Shown piece after piece: positions 44,082-55,031 of a DNA stretch of 64,000 bases. Under the pieces are notes generated by a model. That model was not told where the DNA came from, did not search any database, and saw only the letters and a list, made by a program, of their open reading frames with translations. The DNA is taken from NCBI RefSeq assembly GCF_000426745.1, contig NZ_AUFY01000002.1:95837-159836 (forward strand). Reading direction: 5' to 3'. Each line of letters begins with the position of its first letter. The first letter of the stretch is position 1. The position numbers and the translations under genes are program-made. Origin of the DNA: Veillonella montpellierensis DSM 17217. GTDB taxonomy: Bacteria > Bacillota > Negativicutes > Veillonellales > Veillonellaceae.

Positions 44082-44117
44082 GATTACACCTCCATATAAA
44101 TATGATATATTTCTATT

Positions 44118-44540
44118 TTATTTCATACGTTGGCAAAGTTCAAGTAATACACCACCAGTTGCTTTGGGATGAACGAATGCGATAGAAGATCCACCAGCAC
44201 CATAGCGAGGTTTTTGATCAATCATACGAATTCCTTTTGCTGTTAAATCAGCAATAGCTGCTTCAATATTATCTACACGAAGCGCAACATGTTGGATGCC
44301 ATCACGACCGCCATTTTTTTCAATGAATTTTCCAATAGGGCCATCTGGAGTAGTTGTTTCCAAAAACTCTAATTCAGCATCACCACATGGGAAAAAACTA
44401 ACTTTCACTTTTTGTTCTTCAACAATTTCATCTTCTGGTAAATGTTGAATTCCCAATGCATTTTTATAAAATTCTTTTGTTGCTGCTAAATCATTAACGC
44501 CAATACCAATGTGGTCTACTTGTAATACTTTAAAAGCCAT
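44118..44540 (-). CDS. mce: Methylmalonyl-CoA epimerase
   Basis: Interconverts (R)- and (S)-methylmalonyl-CoA, linking the mutase product to the decarboxylase substrate. The 140-residue protein of the vicinal-oxygen-chelate fold starts FKVLQVDHIGIGVNDLAAT, with metal ligands in VDHIG (His), the central GIQHVALRVDN (about 85) and the C-terminal VLLELCQ glutamate. Typical length. It lies between meaB and mmdA. Confidence 0.95.
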   Translation of the reverse strand: MAFKVLQVDHIGIGVNDLAATKEFYKNALGIQHLPEDEIVEEQKVKVSFFPCGDAELEFLETTTPDGPIGKFIEKNGGRDGIQHVALRVDNIEAAIADLTAKGIRMIDQKPRYGAGGSSIAFVHPKATGGVLLELCQRMK

Positions 44541-44603
44541 GTCAATTCTCTCCTTTATAACTTTTATAAGTGGCTATAATATAAATGTTAATGTAGTCGC
44601 CGT

Positions 44604-45542
44604 CTACTTTAACACTTTAACCATAACATCGTTGACAACTGTATATGGATCGTTTTTACGATTATGTACATCATCAACTTGGCTATTAAATTCATCGCTA
44701 TTAACAATTTTTTCTGCTACATAGCGACCAATTTGCTCATTAATCATTGCAACGATTTCGTTTCTAGTTCGCTCAGCTCGACGTTCTATTAGCTCACCAG
44801 AGTCTTCTAAAAATTCAAAATGCTCATCTAATGATTCACAAAGTTCATCAACGCCGATATCTTTACTTGCAATAGTTCGCTTAATTGGTGGACGCCATTT
44901 TACATCGCGTTCATCTAAATCAAGCATCATCTCAATTTCTACGTTCAAGCGGTCACAGCCATCTCTATCAGCTTTATTAATTGCAAATACATCGCCTATT
45001 TCAAGAATACCTGCTTTAATCGCTTGAATGTCATCACCAAGACCAGGAACCAATACAACCAAAGTGGTATCTGCATTCTTGACAATGTCCACTTCTGATT
45101 GTCCAACGCCAACAGTTTCTATAATAATTAGGTCCATTCCAAATGCATCCATAAGTTTTACAACATCAGATGTTTTTTTGGATAAACCACCTAAACTACC
45201 ACGAGTCCCCATACTACGAATAAACACATTTTCATTAAGTGTTAAATCATTCATACGTATGCGATCCCCTAGAATAGCCCCTCCAGAAAATGGGCTAGTT
45301 GGATCCACAGCGACAATACCTATACGCTTGCCTTGTGCTAAATATTGTTTAACGACTTTGTCTGTCAAAGTGGACTTTCCTGCACCAGGAGCACCTGTAA
45401 TTCCTAAAATACGTGCATTACCAGTCTTAGGATAAATAGCTTGCATGATTTCTACTGCGTTATCATACTCGCTTTCCACAGCTGTAATTGCTCGAGCTAG
45501 GGCCAATCTAGAACCACTTAATAGTTCTTTCACCAGATCCAT
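44604..45542 (-). CDS. meaB: MeaB/ArgK-type G3E GTPase, mutase chaperone
   Basis: P-loop GTPase (312 residues) that protects and loads adenosylcobalamin into methylmalonyl-CoA mutase. Motifs: Walker A GAPGAGKST (about 49), VAVDPTSPFSGGAILGDRIR (about 77-96), ETVGVGQSEVD (about 142) and the guanine-specificity NKAD (about 188). The C-terminal helix mediates dimerisation. It is located between the mutase and epimerase genes, as expected. Confidence 0.95.
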   Translation of the reverse strand: MDLVKELLSGSRLALARAITAVESEYDNAVEIMQAIYPKTGNARILGITGAPGAGKSTLTDKVVKQYLAQGKRIGIVAVDPTSPFSGGAILGDRIRMNDLTLNENVFIRSMGTRGSLGGLSKKTSDVVKLMDAFGMDLIIIETVGVGQSEVDIVKNADTTLVVLVPGLGDDIQAIKAGILEIGDVFAINKADRDGCDRLNVEIEMMLDLDERDVKWRPPIKRTIASKDIGVDELCESLDEHFEFLEDSGELIERRAERTRNEIVAMINEQIGRYVAEKIVNSDEFNSQVDDVHNRKNDPYTVVNDVMVKVLK

Positions 45543-45613
45543 GGTAACACCACCTTACTGTTATTTAGGTAAAGGCCCAAGGAAATCTGTCACTTGAGCC
45601 TTTATTCTACTAA

Positions 45614-46009
45614 TTATTTTACATTTTCGTTAATAAATTTAACGATGTCACCAGTTGGTGTGCCTGGTGTAAAGATTGCTGCTACCCCAGCTTTTTTTAA
45701 TCCTGGTATATCACTATCAGGAATAACGCCACCACCAATTACTAAAACATCATCCATGCCTTTTTCTTTTAACATTTCAACAATTTTAGGGAACAATGTG
45801 TTGTGTGCTCCAGAAAGAAGACTTAATGCTACTACATTAACATCTTCAGATAAAGCGGCTTCAACAATTTGTTCTGGTGTTTGACGAAGACCTGTATAAA
45901 TTACTTCAAAACCAGCATCGCGAAGTGCGCGTGCTACTACTTTTGCACCACGGTCATGACCATCAAGACCTGGTTTTGCTACTATTACTCTGATACGTTT
46001 TTCTGCCAT
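45614..46009 (-). CDS. Methylmalonyl-CoA mutase cobalamin-binding subunit
   Basis: 131-residue B12-binding domain with the base-off motif [20 protein letters not shown] (DxHxxG, about 15-28), the LSLLSGAH segment (about 72) and [11 protein letters not shown] (about 95). In animals and many bacteria this domain is fused to the catalytic chain; here it is a separate subunit, the archaeal-type arrangement. It follows the large subunit gene by 30 bases. Confidence 0.95.
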   Translation of the reverse strand: MAEKRIRVIVAKPGLDGHDRGAKVVARALRDAGFEVIYTGLRQTPEQIVEAALSEDVNVVALSLLSGAHNTLFPKIVEMLKEKGMDDVLVIGGGVIPDSDIPGLKKAGVAAIFTPGTPTGDIVKFINENVK

Positions 46010-46039
46010 GATAAATTACCTCCAAACTAAGCTTTTAAA

Positions 46040-47686
46040 TTATAATGTGGAATGAGCTTGGTATTCACCGAATACACCACGCAATACATTACAAATTTCA
46101 CCCAATGTAGCGTAAGTACGAACTGCATCAAGGATTAACGGCATCAAGTTAACATTTTCATCTTCAGCGCCGACTTTTAACGCTGCCAATGCTTTGTCAA
46201 CTGCCGCCTGATCACGACGAGCGCGAACTTCTTGAGTTTTCTTAGCTTGTTTTACGCCAACAGATGCATCAATTTTCAACAAACCTTCAACTGGTGGTTC
46301 TTCAACTTGGAATTTGTTGACACCAACAATTGTGCGTAATCCAGATTCAACTTCCATTTGCCATTTATAGGCGGATTCTTGAATTTCTTTTTGGATATAG
46401 CCTTTTTCAATTGCTACAACAGCGCCACCCATTTCATCGATTTTCTTAATATAATCCATAGCTTCATCATAGATAGCATTAGTCATAGCTTCTACATAGT
46501 AGGAACCACCTAATGGGTCAACTACATCAGCCAAACCAGATTCATAAGCAACAATTTGTTGTGTTCTAAGTGCAACTTGTACAGATGCTTCAGTTGGCAA
46601 AGCCAAAGCTTCATCACGGGAGTTAGTATGTAAGGACTGTGTTCCACCCATAACAGCTGCAGCAGTTTGAAGTGCTACACGAACAATATTATTATCAACT
46701 TGTTGTGCAGTTAACATAGAACCAGCTGTTTGAGTATGTACACGTAACATCATGGATTTTGGTTTTTTAGCACCAAAACGTTCTTTCATGATAGTTGCCC
46801 ATAAACGACGAGATGCACGGAATTTTGCAACTTCTTCAAGTACATTATTATGTGCATTCCAGAAGAAGGATAAACGACCTGCAAACGCATCTACGTCTAA
46901 GCCAGCTTTTAATGCAGCTTCTACATACGCAATACCATCAGCAATGGTAAATGCAATTTCTTGTGCTGCTGTAGAACCAGCTTCACGAATATGGTAACCA
47001 GAAATTGAAATTGTATTCCATTTTGGTACATACTGAGAACAATATTCGAAGATGTTAGTAATTAAACGCATGGAAGGTTTTGGTGGGAAAATATAGGTAC
47101 CACGAGCTGCATATTCTTTCAAAATATCATTTTGAATAGTACCACGTAACTCTGTGGAAGGAACACCTTGTTTTTCACCAACAGCAATGTACATTGCCAA
47201 TAATACAGATGCAGGTGCATTAATTGTCATAGATGTAGAAACTTTACCAAGATCAATACCATCAAACAATATTTCCATATCTGCTAAAGAGTCAATAGCT
47301 ACACCAACTTTACCAACTTCGCCTTCTGCCATAGCATCATCAGAGTCATAACCGATTTGTGTAGGCAAGTCAAACGCACAAGATAATCCTGTTGCACCTG
47401 ATTCAATCAAATAGCGATAACGTTTGTTGGATTCTTCTGCAGTAGAGAACCCTGCATACATACGCATTGTCCATAAACGGCCACGATACATAGTAGGTTG
47501 AACACCACGAGTATAAGGAAATTCACCTGGTACGTTCAAGTCTCTTTCGTAATCGAAACCTTCAATATCTAAAGGAGTATATAGTTTATTGTGTTTTAAA
47601 TTCTTTCTTTCAGGTGTTTTTTCATACGATTTTGCACATGCTGCTTCATATGCTTCCAAGCGGGCTTTTAAATTTTCATTAGCCAT
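46040..47686 (-). CDS. Methylmalonyl-CoA mutase catalytic subunit
   Basis: Isomerises succinyl-CoA and (R)-methylmalonyl-CoA by an adenosylcobalamin radical mechanism. The 548-residue TIM-barrel subunit has [20 protein letters not shown] (about 64-83), where the tyrosine corresponds to the mutase-specific active-site Tyr, and [21 protein letters not shown] (about 180-200) with the CoA-binding Arg. These separate it from isobutyryl-CoA mutases, although I did not align it. The B12 domain is encoded separately. The start is ambiguous: ATG 47686 (MANENLK) fits the protein, while ATG 47698 and 47695 lie against the AGGAGG site. Confidence 0.93.
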   Translation of the reverse strand: MANENLKARLEAYEAACAKSYEKTPERKNLKHNKLYTPLDIEGFDYERDLNVPGEFPYTRGVQPTMYRGRLWTMRMYAGFSTAEESNKRYRYLIESGATGLSCAFDLPTQIGYDSDDAMAEGEVGKVGVAIDSLADMEILFDGIDLGKVSTSMTINAPASVLLAMYIAVGEKQGVPSTELRGTIQNDILKEYAARGTYIFPPKPSMRLITNIFEYCSQYVPKWNTISISGYHIREAGSTAAQEIAFTIADGIAYVEAALKAGLDVDAFAGRLSFFWNAHNNVLEEVAKFRASRRLWATIMKERFGAKKPKSMMLRVHTQTAGSMLTAQQVDNNIVRVALQTAAAVMGGTQSLHTNSRDEALALPTEASVQVALRTQQIVAYESGLADVVDPLGGSYYVEAMTNAIYDEAMDYIKKIDEMGGAVVAIEKGYIQKEIQESAYKWQMEVESGLRTIVGVNKFQVEEPPVEGLLKIDASVGVKQAKKTQEVRARRDQAAVDKALAALKVGAEDENVNLMPLILDAVRTYATLGEICNVLRGVFGEYQAHSTL

Positions 47687-47713
47687 AATTCTCATCATCC
47701 TCCTAAAGTAAAA

Positions 47714-49222
47714 CTACTTTTTAATTTTCATTGTTCCAGTTTCAGTGAAACGTTTATGCCAAGAAAGAGCTTCATCTAGCAACATAGGTGTGTGGGCGTG
47801 TTTAGTTGCAACGATAGCTCGTTCTAGGTAATCTTCTAACATTGGCTTGTAATCAGGATGTGCACAATTTTTAATAATTGTACGTGCACGTTCAATTGGA
47901 CTCATGCCACGAACGTCTGCAATCCCTTGTTCTGTACAAAATACTAATACATCATGTTCAGTATGATCAATATGAGAACACATTGGAACAATTGAACTAA
48001 TGTCACCATTTTTAGCGACAGAATTAGTACAGAAAATAGAGATATATGCATTTCTTGCGAAATCTCCAGATCCGCCAATACCATTCATCATTTTACTACC
48101 CATGATATGTGTGGAGTTTACATTACCAGTAATATCAAATTCAATAGCCGTATTCATGGCAATAACGCCTAACCGTCTTGCAAGGCCAGGATTGTTAGAA
48201 ATTTCTTGTGGGCGTAAAATGATTTTTTTACGATATTCATCGATATTTGCATAAAAACGTTTTAATCCATCTGGAGATGGACTCAATGCAGTACCGGAAC
48301 AAACATTAACCTTTCCTGCATCAATAAGATCAAACATACCGTCTTGAATTACTTCAGTATAAATGGAAAGATCTTTAAATGGTCCTTGTGCTAAACCACT
48401 AATAACAGCATTAGCAACTGAACCTACACCAGATTGTAATGGAAGAAGATTTTCTGGTAAGCGACCTTGTTTAATTTCATTCTTGAAGAACTCAATTAAA
48501 TGGCCACTCATTTTTTTCGCATCATCATCAATTGGTGCCAATGGGCGAGTTGTATCTGGAATATCACAAGGTACAATCGCTACAATCTTACTAGGATCAC
48601 AAGGAATTGCATCTGTACCAATGCGATCTCCAGCAGTTACCAATGGGATTGGTTGACGATGAGGTGGATCAAGTGGTTCATAAATGTCGTGCATACCAAC
48701 TAAAGTAAGTGGTTGGCTTACATTAACTTCTACGATTACCTTTTTAGCTTGACTCACAAATGTAGGTGAGTTACCTACTGAAGTCGTAGGAACAATGCTT
48801 CCATCTTCATTAATGCAGGCTGCTTCAACAATAGCTACATCACAGTCGCCATAAAATCCATAACGAATTTGTTGGGCTACATGACTTAAATGCATATCAC
48901 TATAACGAACTTGTTCGTTATTCAATGCATTGCGCATATCCTTATTCGTTTGATATGGAAAACGACGATGAATGCCATTTACACGTGCTAATGCACCATC
49001 AGCTTCATCACCAACAGAAGCACCAGTCCATAAATCAATTTGAAATGGATCTGATTCCATACGTTTTGCCAATGCTAAAGGAACTGCTTTTGCATATCCA
49101 GATGGGGTAAAGCCAGAAATGCCTACTTTATCACCTGGATTAATCAGCTTAGCTGCTTCTTCAGCAGTGACAATTTTTCCTTGAAGAGAACTCCCCTTCA
49201 CACGGTCTAGGATGTTAATCAT
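47714..49222 (-). CDS. Succinyl-CoA:acetate/propionate CoA-transferase
   Basis: 502-residue class I CoA-transferase of the acetyl-CoA hydrolase/Cat1 type. It likely moves CoA from propionyl-CoA (or acetyl-CoA) to succinate, closing the cycle that feeds the mutase. The catalytic glutamate sits in IYTEVIQDGMFD (about 285), and GGSGDFARNAYIS (about 380) and EQGIADVRGMSP (about 425) are family blocks. The start at ATG 49222 has AAAGGAG 9 bases upstream. It is the first gene of the propionate cluster; donor and acceptor specificity is inferred from context. Confidence 0.9.
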   Translation of the reverse strand: MINILDRVKGSSLQGKIVTAEEAAKLINPGDKVGISGFTPSGYAKAVPLALAKRMESDPFQIDLWTGASVGDEADGALARVNGIHRRFPYQTNKDMRNALNNEQVRYSDMHLSHVAQQIRYGFYGDCDVAIVEAACINEDGSIVPTTSVGNSPTFVSQAKKVIVEVNVSQPLTLVGMHDIYEPLDPPHRQPIPLVTAGDRIGTDAIPCDPSKIVAIVPCDIPDTTRPLAPIDDDAKKMSGHLIEFFKNEIKQGRLPENLLPLQSGVGSVANAVISGLAQGPFKDLSIYTEVIQDGMFDLIDAGKVNVCSGTALSPSPDGLKRFYANIDEYRKKIILRPQEISNNPGLARRLGVIAMNTAIEFDITGNVNSTHIMGSKMMNGIGGSGDFARNAYISIFCTNSVAKNGDISSIVPMCSHIDHTEHDVLVFCTEQGIADVRGMSPIERARTIIKNCAHPDYKPMLEDYLERAIVATKHAHTPMLLDEALSWHKRFTETGTMKIKK

Positions 49223-49318
49223 CACTATCATCTCCTTTAGTTATGAATAGTTTGAACAACCGTCAATCCTTATTCTTTGTTCATCCCTACCAGTATATAA
49301 TTTGAGAATTCCTCTTAG

Positions 49319-49364
49319 TTATAGCTGTTTGATTATCAATAATAGATTTTCATTACAGCTATAA
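49319..49364 (-). promoter_or_regulatory. Inverted repeat upstream of the propionate cluster
   Basis: Perfect 10-base arms TTATAGCTGT (49319-49328) and ACAGCTATAA (49355-49364) lie 97-142 bases before the CoA-transferase start. They could be half-sites for a regulator or a leader hairpin. I found no convincing promoter pair near them. Confidence 0.5.
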
Positions 49365-49499
49365 TCTTTCTCAATGAATATTACTAGCATTTCGAATTGA
49401 ATTCTGATGAATTAATTCTTTGAACGATTACATCTTATGCTTTTCAAAAAGTATTGTCAACCAATATGCATAATATGTATTTAACTAGAAATAGAAATA

Positions 49500-49528
49500 G
49501 ACCATTATGCTTTTTTTGCATAATGGTC
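49500..49528 (-). terminator. Terminator downstream of the ligase-like gene
   Basis: Perfect 11-bp stem (49500-49510 and 49518-49528) around a 7-T loop; the minus strand continues with T-rich sequence. It separates the valS operon from the propionate cluster. Confidence 0.65.
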
Positions 49529-49601
49529 ATGACTAATATATAACTATTTGTTAATTTGATATAACTGTTGGTTATTTTTCAATATACCATTCTCTAGTAT
49601 C

Positions 49602-50912
49602 TTAGCATTTATATGGAGATTTATTATCATTTTTGTTTTTATACTCTATCACACAGGCACAAAGTCCTAATGTTTGCCAAAATACAATAGAAATCTGATG
49701 ACTATACAATTCATAATCAGATAACCCACTGATTAGAACACCAACTATTATAGCTCCTAGCATCCATTTAACACTATCATATATAATACTATAACTATCA
49801 CTCCTAATGCATTCGCTTCTATAAGATGAAGTATGGTATTTCTCTTTTTTTCGGTACATCGACCAAAGATGCGTGCCTAGGATTAACATAAAGAATACCA
49901 TCCCCAGTATACCTGCTTCCGCAGATATATTAAGAATCATATTATGTGCATGATACATTAGAACTTCAGAATCCTGTATAAAATAATTGTACGATGGATA
50001 TTCTAGCTGGAATGTATTCCATCCCACTCCCCAAAGAGGATGGTCTGCAATCATATATGTTGTACTATCCCACAAGGCCCAACGCAGTGCAACAGATGTA
50101 TCATTACCTGAAAATAATGACCATAAACGGCTCCCTACTTCACCATGATAAAAATACAACACAATAGGTATAAGCAATAATGTCCATAATAGTTTGCGAT
50201 TCACTATTATTCCCCAAAAAAGTATAATACAAGCAAAACTAATCCAAATACCTCGAGAGTAAGTTAGTATCATAGAAATCAGAAGAACAACACCTAGTAT
50301 TCCTATATAGATGAGCTTTTTCCATTTTTTAAGTTGGATAAATTTTAATACGAAACTACCAATAGCACTTAAAATTATTAATAAATAGGCGCCATATAGA
50401 TTAGGATTCATTAATGTTGAATACATTCTTCTCATTAAATTTGGAAATTTATCAGCATCAACCCATGTATGCATCTGAATTTCTGTAATAAAAATATATT
50501 GATATATACCTATTAAAGCAACAATCAAAGAACTGACTAACATCGCATATATATAATATTTCCACTGTGTAGGTGTTTTTAAGTAGAAACGCATCAAGAA
50601 GTACACAATTGCACATTCACCAATCTGATACAAACAACTAGCTACAGAAAATAACCTATTAGAAGATAAAAGAGATGATAAGAAAGTCCAACATACAAAA
50701 AGTAGTACAGATAGAAATAAACTATCAAAATGAATATCATATATTTTATGAAATCTAAAGTGATTATACAAAGCCATGCAAGTTGTAATAAAAATAGCTA
50801 CATCACCTAATATAGGATGCAATGGAACAGCAATAGCTATAATATAAAGCATATTACGAATATATACGTCAAAACGTGATGTAAAAGATCCCTGTTGTAT
50901 CATATTCATCAT
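49602..50912 (-). CDS. O-antigen ligase / Wzy-like polytopic membrane protein
   Basis: 436 residues with about eleven or twelve hydrophobic segments and one large periplasmic loop in the second half. The loop begins near residue 275 and contains HPLWGVGWNTFQLEYP, and then YHAHNMILNISAEAGILGM (about 320), the HxHN pattern conserved in the Wzy_C/WaaL family. Such enzymes transfer or polymerise surface glycans on undecaprenyl diphosphate. In a diderm Negativicute an LPS role is plausible; the exact reaction is unknown. ATG 50912 has GAGGAG 6 bases before it; the longer TTG frame overlaps folC. Confidence 0.82.
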   Translation of the reverse strand: MMNMIQQGSFTSRFDVYIRNMLYIIAIAVPLHPILGDVAIFITTCMALYNHFRFHKIYDIHFDSLFLSVLLFVCWTFLSSLLSSNRLFSVASCLYQIGECAIVYFLMRFYLKTPTQWKYYIYAMLVSSLIVALIGIYQYIFITEIQMHTWVDADKFPNLMRRMYSTLMNPNLYGAYLLIILSAIGSFVLKFIQLKKWKKLIYIGILGVVLLISMILTYSRGIWISFACIILFWGIIVNRKLLWTLLLIPIVLYFYHGEVGSRLWSLFSGNDTSVALRWALWDSTTYMIADHPLWGVGWNTFQLEYPSYNYFIQDSEVLMYHAHNMILNISAEAGILGMVFFMLILGTHLWSMYRKKEKYHTSSYRSECIRSDSYSIIYDSVKWMLGAIIVGVLISGLSDYELYSHQISIVFWQTLGLCACVIEYKNKNDNKSPYKC

Positions 50913-50922
50913 AAAATACTCC

Positions 50923-52233
50923 TCAGCCAATAGCTTTCTGTCTAAGCCATCGCCGTACTTCCCCTAAAATATACAAAGATCCACATATAGCAACAATATC
51001 ACCTGTATTAGTTTCTCTTATCGCTTCTTCTAGTGCACTAGATACTGAACTAATAGGGGTGGCATTATCACCAATTCGATTGGCTAAATCTTTTGGGTTT
51101 TCACTGCGTTCTAATTGTGATTGTGCTGCAACAGTAAATACACGGTCGCCCTCTTTAACTACTTGACTAATAATTTGCGGGATTTCTTTGTCTTTCATAA
51201 TTGCCATAATTAATGTTTTAGGTTTATTTTGAAACAATTCTTTATATGTCATTTCAAATGCTTCTGAGCCTGCTGCATTATGTGCACCATCTAAAATAAA
51301 TGTTCTACCATCTACTGAAAGTATTTCAAATCTACCAGGCCATTCAGTTCTTGCAAAACCTTCACGCATTGTTTCCTCACTAATTTTGCGCTCTTTAGTC
51401 ATAAGCAAGCGCACTGCCATCAACGCACATGACAAATTCACTGCTTGATGAATACCGCATAATTTAGTAAACAACATTGCTGGATTGCCGCCTTCATCAG
51501 AAATAGTAACCATTTGCCCCTTAGTGTCTCCCACAGTAATCGCGCTGCGACTATCAATGGTAAATGCCTTATTATATACATACAAAGGTGCATGTTTCTC
51601 TTGAGCAGTCTTTTCAATGATATCTAATGCTGGTGATTGTGCCGCTGTTACAACTGGCACTCCAGCTTTAATAATGCCAGCCTTATGCTTAGCAATTTCT
51701 TCTACAGTTGTTCCACAATATGCAGTATGATCAATCGTCACATTAGTAATGACAGACACTTCTGGGAGTACTACATTAGTTGAATCTAATAATCCACCAA
51801 GACCTACTTCGATAACAGCATATTCTACTGTTTGCATTTTAAAATATAAAAATGCTGTGGCTGTCAATAATTCAAATTGTGTAGGATATTCCATGCCTTT
51901 CTTCGTTAGCGTATCCACCACATCACGTACATTATCCAATGCATCAGCAAATGCCTCTTCGCTAATCATAGTATCATTAATCATAATACGTTCTGTATAG
52001 GACTCTAAATGAGGGGATGTAAATCTACCAACTTTTAGACCACTCATAAACAAAGCATAAGAAATGTAGGCAGCTGTAGATCCCTTTCCATTAGTTCCTG
52101 TGACATGAATAATTTTATATGCTCTTTCTGGATTGTCTAATGCATCTAATATAGATTGAATACGTGTTAAACCTGGCTTTATACCAAAGGTTGACGTACT
52201 TTCTAAATAGGATATCGCTTCTTCATATGTCAT
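50923..52233 (-). CDS. folC: Folylpolyglutamate synthase / dihydrofolate synthase
   Basis: Mur-ligase-family enzyme (436 residues) that adds glutamates to folates, and may also make dihydrofolate. It has the ATP-binding loop VTGTNGKGSTAAYI (about 42-55), the FTSPHLESYTERI block (about 72), IEVGLGGLLDSTN (about 140) and FILDGAHNAAGSEAFE (about 308). ATG 52233 is better spaced (9 bases) from GAGGT than ATG 52239. It lies between valS and the ligase-like gene and should share the T-box control. Confidence 0.94.
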   Translation of the reverse strand: MTYEEAISYLESTSTFGIKPGLTRIQSILDALDNPERAYKIIHVTGTNGKGSTAAYISYALFMSGLKVGRFTSPHLESYTERIMINDTMISEEAFADALDNVRDVVDTLTKKGMEYPTQFELLTATAFLYFKMQTVEYAVIEVGLGGLLDSTNVVLPEVSVITNVTIDHTAYCGTTVEEIAKHKAGIIKAGVPVVTAAQSPALDIIEKTAQEKHAPLYVYNKAFTIDSRSAITVGDTKGQMVTISDEGGNPAMLFTKLCGIHQAVNLSCALMAVRLLMTKERKISEETMREGFARTEWPGRFEILSVDGRTFILDGAHNAAGSEAFEMTYKELFQNKPKTLIMAIMKDKEIPQIISQVVKEGDRVFTVAAQSQLERSENPKDLANRIGDNATPISSVSSALEEAIRETNTGDIVAICGSLYILGEVRRWLRQKAIG

Positions 52234-52245
52234 AATCATCTACCT

Positions 52246-54900
52246 CTATAAAGTTTCTAGAAATGCTTCACGTTCTAACAAAGCTTGTTCTTTTTGCTTG
52301 TATTCATCTAGTTTCAAGCGTTCTCCTTCAATAACAGTTTTTGGTGCCTTAGATAAAAAGCCTTCATTATTAAGTTTTTTCTCTAACCTCATAATTTCTT
52401 TTTTCACAGATTCTTTATCTTTCACAATGCGAGATTTTTCTTTATCTGCATCAATTAAATCTTTTAACAATAAATATGCTTCTAATCCATTCACAACTGT
52501 TACAGTCGCATTTTCAGGTTTTACTGCATCTTTATCTAATATAGTGACTTTTTCTGCCCATGCTAATGTAATAAAATAATCATCATGCTCTGTAATGGTT
52601 TTACGCAAGCTTTCATCAGTAATAGCTATAATTACTTCACTTCGTTTTCCCATTGGTACATTCATTTCAGCACGCATATTTCGTATGCCTTTGATAGCAT
52701 CCATAACTATTTCCATCGTTTTGGCTGCCTCTATATTTTCATTAAAATGTAGTGCCGTAGGCCATTTTGCAATAACAATACTTTCACCTTCATGTGGCAA
52801 ATGTTGCCAAATATGTTCTGTTACAAATGGCATAAATGGATGCAATAGTTCCAACATATGACGTAAAATAGTTACAAGCAAATATTGAACTGTTTGACGA
52901 TCTCTACCTCCTTGTTTGTTATATAAACGTGGTTTAGCTAACTCGATATACCAATCACAATACGTATTCCATATAAAGTCATATACTGTGCTAGCCGCCT
53001 CACCTAACTCGAACTTATCCAAATTAGATGTAATATTAGTAACAGCTTCATTATACTTTTCAATTATCCACTTATCAGCTAATGTTAAATCTTCATCATT
53101 AGGAGTAAACTGTTCATCAAAGTCATCTAGATTCATCAAAACAAACTTAGAAGCGTTCCATATTTTATTTGCAAAATTTCTATTTGCTTCCACACGTTCC
53201 ATATAAAATCTCATGTCATTTCCTGGTGTATTTCCAGTAACGAGTGTGAAACGTAATGCATCTGCACCATATTCAGAAATAACATCAAGTGGATTAATCC
53301 CATTACCCAAGGATTTACTCATTTTACGGCCTTGACTATCGCGTACTAACCCATGAATAAATACATGTTTAAATGGAATATCTTTTTTAAATTCCAATCC
53401 TTGAAAAATCATGCGTGCGACCCAGAAGAAAATTATGTCATATCCGGTAACAAGCACGCTTGTTGGATACCATTGTTTTAATTCAGCAGTTTCTTCAGGC
53501 CATCCCATAGTAGCAAATGGCCATAAAGCAGAACTAAACCATGTATCTAATACATCTGGATCTTGGTGAATATGAATACTACCACATTTTGGACAAACAT
53601 CAATATCATCTCTAGAAACAATAGTTTCACCACAGTCATCACAATACCATGCAGGAATACGATGTCCCCACCATAATTGGCGCGAAATACACCAATCTCG
53701 AATCGATTCTAGCCAATTTGTGTATGTTTTAGTAAATCGTTCTGGAACAAACTCAATATGTTTGTCTGTCACAACCTTAAGAGCTGGTTCGGCTAATGAT
53801 TTCATGGCCACAAACCATTGTTTTGTTGTTAATGGTTCTACCGTTGTATGACAGCGAGAGCAATGTCCGACACTATGATTATGATCTTCAATAGTGGCTA
53901 ATAGTCCCATATTAGTTAATTCGTCCACAACTGCTATACGGGCTTTCTCACGAGATAAGCCACTAAATTGACCTGCCTTATCATTCATAGAACCATCTAA
54001 ATTCATAACAATGATTGATTCTAAAGAATGACGTTGTCCCATTTCAAAATCGTTAGGATCATGAGCTGGTGTGATTTTTACACACCCTGTACCAAATGAA
54101 GAATCTACATAATCATCTGCAATAACAGGTATTTCACGATTAACAAATGGCAATAATAATTTTTTACCAATCAAATCTTTATATCTATCATCTTCTGGAT
54201 TAACTGCGACAGCCACATCACCGAACATAGTTTCTGGTCGTGTTGTAGCTACTGTTACAAAGCGATTGCTTTCTCCAATAACTGGATATTTTATATACCA
54301 TAGATGCCCTGATTCATCTTCATGTTCTACCTCTACATCAGATAGTGCAGTATGACAACGAGGGCACCAATTCGTAATACGTTCGCCTTGATAAATTAAC
54401 CCTTTTTCATAAAGTTGACAAAATACTTCACGAACAGCTTTTGAACAATGCTCATCCATTGTAAATCTCTCACGACTCCAGTCACAAGATGCACCTAATG
54501 ATCGTATCTGTTTAACAATAGTATCTCCATATTCTTCTTTCCACTGCCATACACGTTCAATAAATTTTTCTCGGCCTAAATCATAACGTGTTTTTCCTTC
54601 TTCTTTTGCTAGCATTTCTTCAACTTTAATTTGCGTCGCAATACCAGCATGATCTGTACCTGGCATCCATAAAACATTATAGCCTTGCATACGTTTAAAT
54701 CGAATTAAAATATCTTGCAATGTATTATCTAACGCATGCCCCATATGCAACATGCCTGTAACATTAGGAGGTGGCAAAACAATACTAAATGGTTTTTTTT
54801 CTGTATCTACTTCCTCATGAAAATATCCTTTTCTTTCCCATTCTTCATATAGTTTGCTTTCAATTTCTTCAGGGTTATAGGTTGTTAAATTTTGATACAT
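52246..54900 (-). CDS. valS: Valyl-tRNA synthetase
   Basis: Class Ia synthetase (884 residues) with HIGH as [11 protein letters not shown] (about 51), a CP1 editing domain (about 190-400), KMSKS in [11 protein letters not shown] (about 525) and a C-terminal coiled-coil arm (about 815-884) typical of ValRS. A cysteine-rich pair of zinc-ribbon motifs (CDDCGETI...CPKCGS, about 420-440) is visible. Expression is governed by a T-box leader upstream, and folC follows after 12 bases. Confidence 0.97.
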   Translation of the reverse strand: MYQNLTTYNPEEIESKLYEEWERKGYFHEEVDTEKKPFSIVLPPPNVTGMLHMGHALDNTLQDILIRFKRMQGYNVLWMPGTDHAGIATQIKVEEMLAKEEGKTRYDLGREKFIERVWQWKEEYGDTIVKQIRSLGASCDWSRERFTMDEHCSKAVREVFCQLYEKGLIYQGERITNWCPRCHTALSDVEVEHEDESGHLWYIKYPVIGESNRFVTVATTRPETMFGDVAVAVNPEDDRYKDLIGKKLLLPFVNREIPVIADDYVDSSFGTGCVKITPAHDPNDFEMGQRHSLESIIVMNLDGSMNDKAGQFSGLSREKARIAVVDELTNMGLLATIEDHNHSVGHCSRCHTTVEPLTTKQWFVAMKSLAEPALKVVTDKHIEFVPERFTKTYTNWLESIRDWCISRQLWWGHRIPAWYCDDCGETIVSRDDIDVCPKCGSIHIHQDPDVLDTWFSSALWPFATMGWPEETAELKQWYPTSVLVTGYDIIFFWVARMIFQGLEFKKDIPFKHVFIHGLVRDSQGRKMSKSLGNGINPLDVISEYGADALRFTLVTGNTPGNDMRFYMERVEANRNFANKIWNASKFVLMNLDDFDEQFTPNDEDLTLADKWIIEKYNEAVTNITSNLDKFELGEAASTVYDFIWNTYCDWYIELAKPRLYNKQGGRDRQTVQYLLVTILRHMLELLHPFMPFVTEHIWQHLPHEGESIVIAKWPTALHFNENIEAAKTMEIVMDAIKGIRNMRAEMNVPMGKRSEVIIAITDESLRKTITEHDDYFITLAWAEKVTILDKDAVKPENATVTVVNGLEAYLLLKDLIDADKEKSRIVKDKESVKKEIMRLEKKLNNEGFLSKAPKTVIEGERLKLDEYKQKEQALLEREAFLETL

Positions 54901-55031
54901 GGTTATACTACTCCTATCATCACTACATATATAATTACGAGTACACCTTTTACGATGCTAGTTAAAATCATTCACAGACAATCATTGCTCTTTTGTGGCT
55001 ATCATGGTTAGCACTAATCTATCATACTATT

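Noticed and set aside
45028..45435. 135-codon plus-strand frame opposite meaB
   Set aside because: Antisense shadow with no independent evidence.
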